Part shown: one piece after another, positions 45,729 to 56,608 of the stretch
Layout of the letters: the number at the start of each line of letters is the position of its first letter
Numbering within the stretch: position 1 is the stretch's first letter
Assembly: GCA_031472005.1 (NCBI GenBank)
Contig: PZJY01000012.1
Span: forward strand, 992,001-1,056,000
Length of the DNA: 64,000 nucleotides
Source of the DNA: Tetracladium setigerum
Taxonomy: Eukaryota; Ascomycota; Leotiomycetes; Helotiales
Direction: 5' to 3'
The notes under the pieces: generated by a model
Seen by the model: the letters and a program-made list of their open reading frames with translations, nothing else
Told to the model about the DNA's origin: nothing
The model's database searches: none
Position numbers and translations under genes: made by a program

Positions 45729-47359
45729 CCTGTGGTTTATGATCATATCTCAATATGAATGGTGGTCATCCAATCTGTTGAAGCAATGAAACTATTTGAC
45801 AAGCTTGAGGTGGCGACACTTGGGGAGGGATTTTCTGAGGAGGTACACTTTTGCTATGAGCGTTTGTAGTTTTTGAGCTTCATTGTACCCTAATACCAGA
45901 ACAATCTTACACCTTCACGTTTGCGTAAAATTTGTCAAGTGAGAATACTACCCGCTTTGTATCTCCCACCTGCTTTCCAAAAAACCAACTGCAATCCAGC
46001 ACATGATCAATTTCTTCCCGACATATCATAGAATGCGTAGGTATGTATTATGCAAGAAAAATTTATTATTCTTGTTTTCTCATTAACCACCTTCTCTTTA
46101 TTTAATTTTAAATCTACCGAACAACTAAACTCCATTATTACATACTTCACAGGTATCTTCCAGAGCTAGAAACAAAAGGAATGAGTAATTTTAACGCCAT
46201 CTTGATATCTAGCCAGCACATTCTTCCATCACTATGCGATCTGATGATTTGCCTTGTTTCTTGAGCCGGGGGGAAGCCAACGTGCCACGGTGCCACCCAC
46301 TGGTTGTAATCTCTCTCCCTCCCTACTAGTAGATAGGTAGGTAATTGGTAGCGCTGATGAGATTATCCTTTTTCTTTTTTACTGCATACAGGAAGATTTT
46401 TCTTTCATGGAAGGGGGGTGGTGGGGTGTGTGGGAGATAAAGAAAGATGTTGTGAATGTGAATTTTCAAATGTTTCATTCAAGGAGGTGCCATCATGTTC
46501 ATTAACTGGAAAGAAAGGAGCGAATTGACGCAGTTTGTCATGAAAGGAAAGCAGATGTCGTTCAATGAGAAAACCAACACGCTGATAACTTATCAGCACA
46601 ACACAAATTCTATGAGTGTGCGTTTACATATCATTTATTCATCTCCGAAAATGTGGCCTGCACTTTTATTTTGTGAGTTGACACCACCCAGATTATTTTG
46701 GTACACCGTTCCACTGAATTGACCCCAACACCCCAAGAGAATAGCGCACACACGTTGTTTCATCCAGATCGTAGATAAATGATCGTCCATACAATCAAGC
46801 TTCTCCAAATGTGCGAGGTAGGTGGGGTGGATGGGTATGTTAAGTTTGCTTCTTAGAAAATCTCACAAGACTTCTTACCATGGTGCTTATTTATAATAGA
46901 ATTTCTAAACCCCAATTGAACATTCAGAAAGATCACATTAAAGGAGTTGTTTGTTGTGCTTCAGATGTTAACGCAGTAACGTGGTTCCAATCCTCACAGT
47001 GAAAAGTGAAAGGCGGACAACGCCAAGGAAATAGCCGAGAAAAATCCTCGCCTCGAGCAGTATACTTCAAGCGTGGAGGAAAAGCCCGAACGAAAAACAT
47101 TTTATCACTGGGGAACAAGAGAAACTATTTTGTGTGCTTTCATGAATTATCTGTGGCAATATCTGAAGTTGTCAAACACCAACCTAGGAATTGAGTAACC
47201 CTATTACAAACTGAACACAGAATGAGAAGACCTGCAAGCGCAACACCATATAATCATCCAGACAACCAGATCCAAACTCCAGTGACCCAGGGTATCATCC
47301 ATGCAGCGCTCTAAACAAATCCACCTGGACTTCTGTATATCTCTAACCATGTATCGTAT
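45729..47359. other. 1.6 kb stretch without a supported gene
   Basis: Lies between two converging 3' ends. AT-rich with T-runs and ordinary short frames (up to 75 codons); nothing recognisable. Confidence 0.5.
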
Positions 47360-48402
47360 CTACCACCGAGGAGTCTTCTTGGTCAGACCGTTCTTGAGGA
47401 TGGGATTGACGCAGTAATCATTGATGTCGAGAGCCTTGATACCTTCCGTGCCGATTTCTGCCTCAATAACAGCCTTGGTTTGTCTATCCCGTGCAAACCT
47501 CAGGTCAGAGAGGAAGGCCAGAGGAAGGTTACACCCCGAAAGCTTCGCGGCTTCCTCGACTTTTCCTTGATCAGCAGACACAGTGAACATGTCGACGAGG
47601 AGCTTGCGGATGATGCTGCCCTTGATCGTGGCACTGTAGATGTGGCAGGGATCAACATAGATCTGGTTCATGTTCATGGAAACGCGGTAGCCGGCTTCGA
47701 GAGCTTGGTTTTGAAGGTCAGCGATGAACAACACGTTCGCCATGATGGCCAGGTGGAAGTAGATGTCGGTGTCTTGGTCGTAGTGCTTCGCGGAGTCCTT
47801 GATGGTGGCAGTGTCAATCCAGCGGATGAACAGTTCCATGTCTTCATCGCTGGCGTCGTCAATTGTGATGGAGTTTTTGCCCTTCGTCTTGTAGTCATTG
47901 GAGCGGCACATGGCGTTGATGACAGGAGAGTAGTAGGTTACGATAGCCTTGGAGACCGTGTACTCTTTGTGACCGACAACGATATTCAATTCATCCGATA
48001 GACCGTCACTTGCACTTCGCGAGAGTTAGCATCGAAGAGGGGAAAGGCGATTACAAGTAGTGGGGATGTAGTCTCATACCTCGTCTCGAGAAGCTCCTTT
48101 CTCTTGCTCAAAGGGTCAACCAGCTTGAGAGTGACCTTCAACAGAGTGGACTTGCGTTTAGCAGCGACCTTCGACTTGCGATTGGCAGTCTTCTTGATCT
48201 TTTGATCCGCCATAAGCTTGCGATTGGCAGTTCTCTCGATCTTTTGATCCGCCATAACCTTGCGAGCAATTGCCTCCTCACAATCATCCTGATGCTTTTC
48301 TCCAACACATCCTGGTTTGCATCTGCCCTCTCCGAAACGACGTGGTTGACGCTTAGCACGTGCTGGACGCGAAGGGCGGAGAGAGGGGGTTTTGCTCGCC
48401 AT
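47360..48402 (-). CDS. BTB/POZ domain protein with basic repeat-bearing N-terminus
   Basis: The exons on the minus strand are 48402-48080 and 48008-47360, joined as ACG AG/T GAC to read LLETSDGLSDELNIVVG, giving 323 residues. The second part is a BTB/POZ domain of the fungal kind: NIVVGHKEYTVSKAIVTYYS, then an IDDASDEDMELFIRWID segment. The N-terminal 107 residues are very basic (Lys/Arg-rich) and contain two copies of a 14-residue unit, MADQKIxxTANRK, encoded by a 42-base tandem duplication. An apparent CKPGCVGEKHQDDC cluster precedes it. BTB domains act in protein-protein contacts, often with cullin ligases; here no partner can be named. Confidence 0.82.
48175..48258 (-). repeat. 42-base tandem duplication inside the BTB gene
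   Basis: Two copies with a period of exactly 42 bases (14 codons), starting at 48175 and 48217. The copies are nearly identical and a partial third start is seen at 48259. The reading frame is kept. Confidence 0.85.
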
Positions 48403-49183
48403 GTTTGTTGTTCAGGTGCAACGAAAGTGTTACTGAATAACAATATCACTCGTATAAACAACTTGCAATTGAGACTCAATTGCGATAAAAGATGTCGTGG
48501 AATTATGTGGTGGTTAGGGAAGAATTGTAGAGTCTTCGAGAGATCGAGAAGAGGTCGATAACACTCGAGGGAAAACGCGTGGGGAGCGGCTTTCCAAATT
48601 CGACGAGGAGGACCATATTAACGCCAAGATATTCGGAACGAGTGAGTCTTTTCGGGCCGTCCCGCTACGGAGACAATAAACTGGTAAAAAAACATGCCAT
48701 AATTACAACTGACAAAAACCATAGCGCGCGAAATGCAATTGAGAAAATTTGAGAATAATTTCGAAGCAGAGAAGAGGAGTTTCTTGCCTGCGTTACGACC
48801 GGCTTAAGATATGGCAGAAAGGTTCTATTTGTTGATTTTGGAGCCACTGGCAACCCAAAGATTGAGAGGAGAGCTTAAGAATATGGAACGGTCGGATCCT
48901 GAAAGACCTTTTGTTACAATCAACCGCCATTATGGCAACCCCGCACATGTGTGGACTTGTTTGGATCTCTTTGCAGCACTTGATTACATGCTACTTCCCG
49001 TTATATCCTTTGAAGAAGAAGAAGTTTCATGAATTTTGCCCTATTAAGCTGGTTTAAGACCCAAGAATTGAAGCGCTTCCACCTCCTGAAGAACACATAC
49101 AATAAAAAACTCGCTCTATAGCCCAACCAAACAAAATAGGATCTTCTTGTCCCCTCGAGGGGTCGAAAATCTACCAAAAACAA
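48403..49183. other. Spacer between the BTB gene and AIM3
   Basis: About 780 bases. Holds the promoter of the BTB gene. A 73-codon plus-strand frame at 48811-49032 has no recognisable content. Confidence 0.5.
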
Positions 49184-51755
49184 TCACCAAGTAGGTTCTA
49201 ATTTCCCCAGCCAATTCTCCCCCACCGCACGAAAGATCCTCACTTCCCCCTTCACCAATTCAGACATATCATAAGATCCCTTTCTGACATCCTTACTTCC
49301 ACCAACATTCGACTCCACAACCCTCAAGATCCCACTCGCTTCCACACTCGTTATAACAGCAGTATGATCAGGAGCGCCGGCATATGCTGTTCGCCGCCCA
49401 TCCTTCGATTTGAACACCGCCGATAGGATTTGAATCACATCTCCTCTCGCTACACCAGTGTTGATGATGCTCCCTTGTACTTCGGGATCCGCGGAGCCGT
49501 TGGGAATGAAGGAATATATGAGGGCACCGTGGATATAGGACTGCGAGGACATGCATGGCTCTGTACCACGCGATTTACAGGTCGCCCCTACAGCTTTGAG
49601 ACCTTCATTTGCGAGGGTCCAGCATTCTCCGTTACCTACTTGGCGGCCGATTTGAGATTCGCACCATTTTGCTACTGCATCGGAATAACTATTCTCGAAG
49701 TAAGCAATTTGTTACGCCAATTGAAAAATGAACATACCTCTGTCGGTAAGCCTCAAGTTCATTCCAGGAGAGACTCCGAGGTGGGGAATGTATTTTTGCT
49801 GCGCCTTTACTGTGGCACCTGGGTTGCTAGCATCCCATGTTAAGTGGATTAAATTCCTGGAGAGATTGAGATTGTCTTGGACGATTGTTGTGTATGTGTG
49901 GGTTTTACGTGTTCCGGTGGATGACCAGCCGGAAGAAGAGGCGTGTATCTTCTTGCCCTGTGTACCGATTATGCTTGGTGGGAGAATTGCAGGAGATTTT
50001 GTAAACCATAAAGTTGTGAGGCTCAAATCTAGATCGTGTGACACAGATTGATTACCGAAATATGATGTGCCTTCAGGTGCTCTAGAAAGCTGGTAAGTTA
50101 GCAAAGGCTCATGGAAGAGGACGAGTAAGAAATTCACAGGTATGCGAAAACTATTCCCACGCAATCTAAAAGAAAATTGTTGATTGATGAGACAAGTAAA
50201 CTATTTATGGTCATCTAAACCTCAACATTGCCTGCTTGCTTCCGAAGTTACGACAAAATGATCTCCATTTACAATTTTCTGACCATGAAATATTGCAGGC
50301 GGCATTCGCCTGTGGGTACATCTCAAAATGCTTCATTTCACAAACAAAATATACACCATGGTGCTTTGCGTGATGTGGTGATTTGATAGCTCATTCAACT
50401 TCCACTCAACACAGATAGCAACCGTTGAATATTACAATGAACCGAATAAGAATTTCCAGGCAGTCATACACTAGATTACTGAAATTCACTTACTGAGGGT
50501 TTAGGCTTACTAGCCATCGGAATTGGCGGCGGAACTCCTGCCCCTCCAACACTATTACCGGCAAGCTGAGCTTTCTTCGCTGGCGGCGGCGGCGGCGGTT
50601 TCTTCTTCCCTAACCCTCCAACGGGTGGTGGCGAGATGGTATTATCCCTCATCTCAATCTGCGGGCTAGCAGGCTGCTGACTTGACTGACCATATGATCC
50701 AATTTTGTCTGCAACCCCATATTTTGTGTTCAACTTATTCGCTGACTGCCATCCAGTCTTAACTTGATCTCCATGTCTATCCCGGAAATTGTTCGCAGTA
50801 CTGGCTGCCGATTTGGCGTCGTGCATAGACACAGATGATGGGTCGTTGCGGAAGGAGGAAGCTGTTTGAAGGGCAGCTTGCTTCTGGGCGAATGTCGTTC
50901 CCTGGCTGGAGCTCTCGGAGCTTGGAGTCGTGTGAGAGAGTCGGGAAAAGCGGGATTGAAGTTCATTGAGCTGTGGATTGTTATTTCCAGCAGGGCTTGG
51001 GGTTTCTTTGGTAGGCGATGATTGTCTCGGAGGTGGGATTGGTGCTCTCCCTCTCGAACCTATCTCAAAGGCAGGCACCGAGACTCCAGCGTTACCCAAC
51101 CTATTCAGAGCTCCCTGATTCAACACTCCCCGATGCGAGTCCGGTTCTGTTACAGCTGGCTTCGTACTGTACACTGGTGGTGGAGAGGCCATAGGACTTG
51201 AATTCTGTCGAGGTGGGAGTCTAGGCGGAAGTCCCGGCGGTTTCCCTCTGGCAGCTGGCAAAGCTGGAGGAGGGCTTCGGCCATCCGCGCCATCTCTACG
51301 TCCCGGAGGAGGTGGAAGATGCTGAGTCGATAATCCAGTGGTATCAGCTCGAAAGGGCTGCAGGCGCTTTATCCGCGCTGCTTCTTCCGCTTCTCTTTGC
51401 GCTTCCTCTTCGTCTACCTGAGGCTCGTAGGTGATTTGCGCCTGGGTTAAAGGTGCGCCGAGACCTCTTCTGTCCGGTGTTATCTGGTTTGGAAGAGCTG
51501 CTCCGCCGTGATAATTGATATTCTTGGGAGGGGGACCAAAATTCGAGGGTCTTTGAGGGTATGCAGAGGGCGAGCTTCGTGACCTTCGTGTGGGTTTGGT
51601 TTGGCTTTCTGTAATCCGGTCTTCTGGCGGATGCCCAATCCAGTAATTGCACCACCTTTCGCCTTATCTCGAATTCCAAGCCCTGTTATTTTATCCCCCT
51701 TCGCTTTGTTTCGGAGGCCGAGGCCTGTCAGTGTCGGTCCTGTCTGCGATGCCAT
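49184..51755 (-). CDS. aim3: AIM3/BBC1-family actin-patch protein, with two frameshifts
   Basis: Proline-rich protein of cortical actin patches. The exons on the minus strand are 51755-50494, 50089-49738 and 49688-49184. The N-terminus has repeated GLGIRDKAKGG-like units. The long middle is Pro-rich (PPPPPPA, LPPRLPPRQ). The C-terminal domain has GNGECWTLANEGL (Cys) and GAPDHTAVIT (His), the papain-like fold seen in AIM3/BBC1 tails. Two bases appear lost: one near 51616-51617, after RQKTG, where the frame must shift to read ITESQTKP, and one in the G run 49783-49786, where adding a base gives IPPPRSLSWNELEAYRQ. With both restored, exon phases agree and the protein has about 706 residues. Intron 1 (404 bases) is unusually long; its acceptor has a GCTAAC branch site just before it. 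Confidence 0.85.
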
Positions 51756-52154
51756 TATTATTTGCTGAGAGGGATTTGCGAAGAAAGATGGGATGGAGAG
51801 CTCGAGGATTATATATATTGGCGGGGGTTTGAGGCACAGCTGTCAGGTGCTTGGCGCATCGGCCTAGTCATCCGCGGATTTAGGCTCAAACTACTGATTA
51901 AGATTGATTGTGGTGATTCAAGACAAACTTAATCTGATAGTCCCAAATCATGGATTTCGGAGATCTGGAAACCCAGGTAATCTATTCGACAGTCTAATTT
52001 CCATATCATCACGGATAGAGAAGCACGCAACTAAAGGTTCAGCTAAACTTCGAAGCTATGGTCCAACATATCATCTTCGAGGAATAAATATAGCAATAGT
52101 CCTTGCACCAGATGACCATTCAATGTCCTGAACTCTTCCTTCCTCAGATTTCAT
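51756..52154. other. Spacer between AIM3 and the second Zn2Cys6 gene
   Basis: About 400 bases carrying the AIM3 promoter and the 3' flank of the regulator. No gene seen. Confidence 0.5.
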
Positions 52155-53747
52155 TTAATTCCGACAATGCTCCAAACCAAACTGCAATGGTATACTACAC
52201 ATTTCCGATTCTTCGCTCACATACTCCACCGCTCTCTCCGCTCTCTGCAATCTCCTTGCCACAACAGGTGGAGCTTCAATATGTGGCCGAATCTCCAACT
52301 GTTTCGGTCTGGGTCCATCGGGTCCAACAAAGACAAAGCAAAGAGCAGCAAGGACTTTGTTGGTTGTGATAATTGAGATGTGAGCCATGCAGTCCACAAC
52401 ACCAGCAACAATATCTTCATAGTGGGTATTATCCTCGCCAGGCTTTGTCGGAGGGGATATAAGCACCGGATCAAGTTCAGCAGCCACCCAATTTCTGACT
52501 TGTTCAGATAGTAGGAAAACCCTATCTATCAAACTATCGGCTTGATCTTCCCAGTGAGGCATGTTCATGCCCACGGCCTTACATACATTTTCGAAATCCA
52601 CCAGGATGCCGGAGAAGTGTATTAAGAGCGAACCGCAAAGTGTGGTCCTCCAGCTTCGACTGAGCGTTTGTTTCAAGTGGAACGACTGGCGAGGAGATTC
52701 ATTTATGAGGGTTTGCCACTCTGGGTGCTGAAGGAAACAAGGTTCTTTGAATTTTGATGACTGTCGGAACTTTTGCCGTCTAGCGTAAGTAGGGAAATCG
52801 ACAAGCAAATGTAAGTTTGGTATGAAACATAACTCACAAGAAATCCAAATTGCGATTCCAGCATTGCAAGTTCGAAAGGTGTTTTGTATCTCTCTACCCC
52901 GCGAGCATATAAAAGTCGAGTACTGGCGAGCGTGAGGTGATCCCATTTGACATCGTCCTCATGAAGGACAAGCTACCGACAAACGCATATTAGTGACTTT
53001 AAATTGATAAAATATCAACAGAAAACCAGATTACCTCAAATATATTCAACAACAATGCTGAGCAAAGAGTTTCTGGTTCCATACGCAGAGAAGGATCATC
53101 GAGACATGCTCGCAAAGCCTTGATGGCTTTGACGTAGGTTTGACAGACATCTCGTCGTAGATAGAAAGGAGTCGGGTCAGACGTGGAGTATATCACACAC
53201 AGACATCGAATTGATTCATCTAGAGCAGGATTGATTCCAAGCCTTGACGGAATGAACTCAAAATACGTATCGATGAGTCCCGAGCGTAATAAAGCACCCT
53301 TCGCTTTGATGGAAAGACAGTAAACGAAAGTTGATCCCAAGGCATCGAAGCCATTAAATCGAGAAACTTCGATGTTCTCTCTCCGCCGAACAAGTTCGAA
53401 CTTCGAAAAAAGTCGCTTTTTCGTCCGAATGTCTAGACTTGAATCGGATTCTGAGTCGGAAAAGGAGTAGGTGTATTTTCTTGTTGAGTAGTGCTTCTTC
53501 ATTCGAGACGTCTCATCGACGAACCTCCACTCTTGCTTGTATCCAGGACACACCCATCCGGAACGAATACATTCTGAACAGGCTGGGAGCTCGCCAGTAC
53601 ACTGTAGGGCTATTCTTTAGCAGGTGACATGACATAGACATGACTGAGCTTGAATACTCAATCCGGAAAGTTCGGACGGTGGAGGGCTACCCTTTTCTTC
53701 CGCGTCCTGCATGTATCACATTTGGTTGTGGTTTTGATGCCAACCAT
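52155..53747 (-). CDS. Zn2Cys6 transcription factor
   Basis: The exons on the minus strand are 53747-53691, 53601-53035, 52972-52838 and 52760-52155; all phases agree and give 454 residues. The zinc cluster is split by intron 1: CDTCRTRKKR is joined to CTGELPACSECIRSGWVC, giving C-x2-C-x6-C-x6-C-x2-C-x6-C exactly. It is right at the N-terminus, after nine residues. The rest resembles the fungal_trans_2 type, with ARGVERYKTPFELAMLESQ before intron 3 and EPCFLQHPEWQTLI after it. The acceptor of intron 3 could be CAG at 52761 or AAG nine bases earlier in transcript order; both keep frame. The target genes are unknown; the nearest candidate is the alcohol dehydrogenase 0.9 kb away. Confidence 0.88.
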
Positions 53748-54654
53748 GGTATATTGCTCTGGAGATAGACACACGAAATCCAAGAAAGCAGAACAAGAGA
53801 GGTTTGGAATTAAGCAATATAGCTCCAAATTACTTGTAATCGTGCTTGCAGGTGTGAACGAGTGCGTGGTTGCTGCCCCTGCCAAAATCGCCAAGCCAGA
53901 TTTTGAGGCTAGGTAATTTCAGGAAGTATATTTACTTCCCCCACCATTGCTAAAGATAGACATCTCCCACAGAGACAGACACTGAGGTCTAGGCCCATGG
54001 TGCCAAAGAATTTCTGAAATAAAAGAACTTACCGAGGGTAAGATACTAAATCAGCCTAAAATTTAGGCCAAAGTTTGGTAGAGAACTTTCGAGAAACCTT
54101 GGATCACTTGGTCCCAAGACTTGTCAGAAACCGAATGTATCAGAATCCGGACATGGTCTCAAGATCCTTCCAGGTTATCTTGCAAATCCGAATGGGAATA
54201 AAGATGTCGGAAGTAGCATCCAGGAAGAAAAGGAGGGCTTGGACTGTGGTTGTGTAGAGCTCATCAACTGGTCGAATTTGACTCAATCTTGATTGTCCAT
54301 ATTACCCTCTTCGCAAAAGTGGAAAAGGATGGCAGGATACAAATCTGTCTGGACAAGGGGAACTTGGGACTTTATATACAACAAATCCCAAAGAAGGAAG
54401 TGATGGCTCTCAGATTGTATCCGCTTTTTCTGCAGTTAAAATATTACATCCAAACTCCGGCGTCACTGATTGGCTGGGTCGGAGAATCTTCTCAAGTTCC
54501 AACTGGCCTTGGCAATTGATAAATCAGGTTCCGCCATACGAGTAACTCCCCAAACGATGATCCAAGCTCTAGCTTTCAACATTTGAAACACTCATCTCGG
54601 GCTGCGTAATATTTTTGTATTGGGTTTTTGCTATGCAAAGATCCTTCCCGCAAT
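53748..54654. other. Spacer between the Zn2Cys6 gene and the alcohol dehydrogenase
   Basis: About 900 bases. Contains the regulator's promoter and the 3' flank of the dehydrogenase. Short frames only, none recognisable. Confidence 0.5.
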
Positions 54655-55820
54655 TTACACCACCAAAACGCCTCTGTACCGCATCTTACCATCCTCCAAC
54701 TTCTTCAAGGCTGAGGTGATTCCCTCCACTGACATGTCGAACTTCTCTAATACAGGTTTGACACCTTTCTCAGCCGCAAATTTCAACATTTGCTCCACAC
54801 TATCTGGGGTAGAAGCGCACGATCCAACAAACGTGATCTCCTTGATCAAAAATGGAAAGAATGGGATGACCAAATCCTCCTCCGAGACCGTCAAGGGGAA
54901 GATCTTGCCGAATGGTTTCATGAAGTCCAGATATCTATTTTTCACATCATCATTAGAATTCCACATTTGACACTGAAATAGGGACGAAAAAAGAATCAAA
55001 GGGACTTACGGCAGCCACTTCGGGTGTTGAGCAGTGGTAACCAACAAATGATCCAGCTTCTTCTCCAACTTGACTTCCCTACCATCCATAACCACGAACT
55101 CGGTAGCACCTAATCTAGAAGCCTCCTCCTTTTTTCCCTCGCTCCCCGAAAAAGCCACGACCTCACAACCCCAATGCTTGGCAAATTGAATAGCCAAATG
55201 TCCCAGCCCACCAATCCCTACCACCCCAACCCTTTGGCCAGCTTTCATATGCTTAAGAATTGGCACAAATACCGTTTGGCCTGCACAGAACAGTGGTGCA
55301 GCTTCAGCATCTGTGAGACCGGCTGGGATGCGATGGATTAATGTCTCTGGCCAGACGCTGTAGGATGCGTAGGAGCCTTGATCGAAATCAGTTTGTGAAT
55401 AGGCGCGAGCTTGGGAGTTGGTGCAGTGGAATTGAGATCCTGCAAGGCAGAAATCACATTCGTTGCAGCCGTCTTTGACGTAGCCGAAGCCGACGTGTTC
55501 GCCACTGTTGGTCGTGTCAGGTAGGTAACTTGTTTTGAAGAGGAGGAGGAATTGAGGCCTGGAAAAAGGAAGTAGAGGAAATGCAACTCTTACATTTTCC
55601 AGCCCATCTTCACAGATTTTCCAAACGCTTCAACTGTTCCAACGCCCTCATGACCTAGAGCTATCCCCATAGGCCTTGCGTGGAGATCGGTGCCGCAGAC
55701 ACCTGACACTGTAATTTTGATCAAAACCTCATTGTCTTTAAGTTCTTGGGCTGGGCGGGCTTTTTCAACAATTTGACCATCTTTGGTCCCGTGGAAAGTT
55801 TTGAATTCGGGAGTAATCAT
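54655..55820 (-). CDS. Zinc-dependent alcohol dehydrogenase (MDR superfamily)
   Basis: NAD(P)-dependent oxidation of an alcohol or reduction of an aldehyde in the cytosol. The exons on the minus strand are 55820-55594, 55504-55010 and 54934-54655; phases agree and give 333 residues. Catalytic zinc ligands are in VCGTDLHARPMGIALGHEGVG, here mentioned in two parts (CGTDLH and GHE). The loop between them is short, as in one fungal subfamily. The structural zinc site is CNECDFC with a fourth Cys seven residues on. The cofactor site is GVVGIGGLGHLA. The C-terminal part has the PFFPFLIKEITFVGS block. The gene is intact. Substrate unknown. Confidence 0.94.
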
Positions 55821-56608
55821 TTTGAGAAGTGGATGTGATATCGGGATTGCGAAGCAAAATCAAAGTTTTGATTGATATATGAAGTGACGATGAGGTGATG
55901 ATGTCTGGTGTTGATGCCAAATATAAGAAATGATGGGTTGGAAAGGAAAGCTTTATATGACTTTCAAGAAAGAAGTACCTCGCTAAAGTATCTTTCATTT
56001 TCGTTTCCAATCCTTTTGCTTCCAACAATTCGTACCTATTTCACCTCATCGTGCGCCGTTCATTCGGCGTCAAGAACATTGGCATTTGCAAGTAAGCAAA
56101 GAATAGAAGGATTTCGCAGCGAGTTAAAATTTAGGAGTTATTATGTAGCACTACTTGAAAGAGATTAGCTCAATGCCGAAGTGGATCAGAGAATAACAAC
56201 TTTAGAGTATGAAAAAGAGTGTTTGCAGGTATGAGTAAGTTTCAGAGTTGTAAATGGCTAATGGCCTTTATAAATGGGTCCGCTTTGCCGGAATAGGTAA
56301 ATCGGACCCACAAATGCTGACTACACATCCGAGTAGCGATACTCTAAAATCACGCTGCAGTAAGTGCTGGAGTTGACGCATTAGGAAATCAGGTTGCTGA
56401 CACCCCACCTCAGAACACATGATGAAATACGAGAAGCAATGTTCTGGACCTAGACTTCATTATATTTCAATGATATCAGATTTTATTCTCGTGAATGCTG
56501 GTATTCTGCTCCTAATCTAGAGTAAAAGACAGCCGTGGCTCTAAGTCAAACGAAACTCAAAGCCTTAACCAATGCAGACCATCATCAACTCATCGCTAAC
56601 TTCGTAAT
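55821..56608. other. Spacer between the alcohol dehydrogenase and the PP2A scaffold gene
   Basis: About 790 bases: the dehydrogenase promoter at the left end and the 3' flank of the phosphatase subunit gene at the right. No gene seen. Confidence 0.5.

Noticed and set aside
48811..49032. A 73-codon plus-strand frame between the BTB gene and AIM3
   Set aside because: Short, no domain, no conserved context.
49689..49737. An alternative AIM3 splice donor (GTTCAT at 49733) that would avoid a frameshift
   Set aside because: It keeps frame but is a poor donor, and the residues before it do not fit the family; the consensus GTATGT donor with one added base in the G run gives AIM3-like sequence instead.
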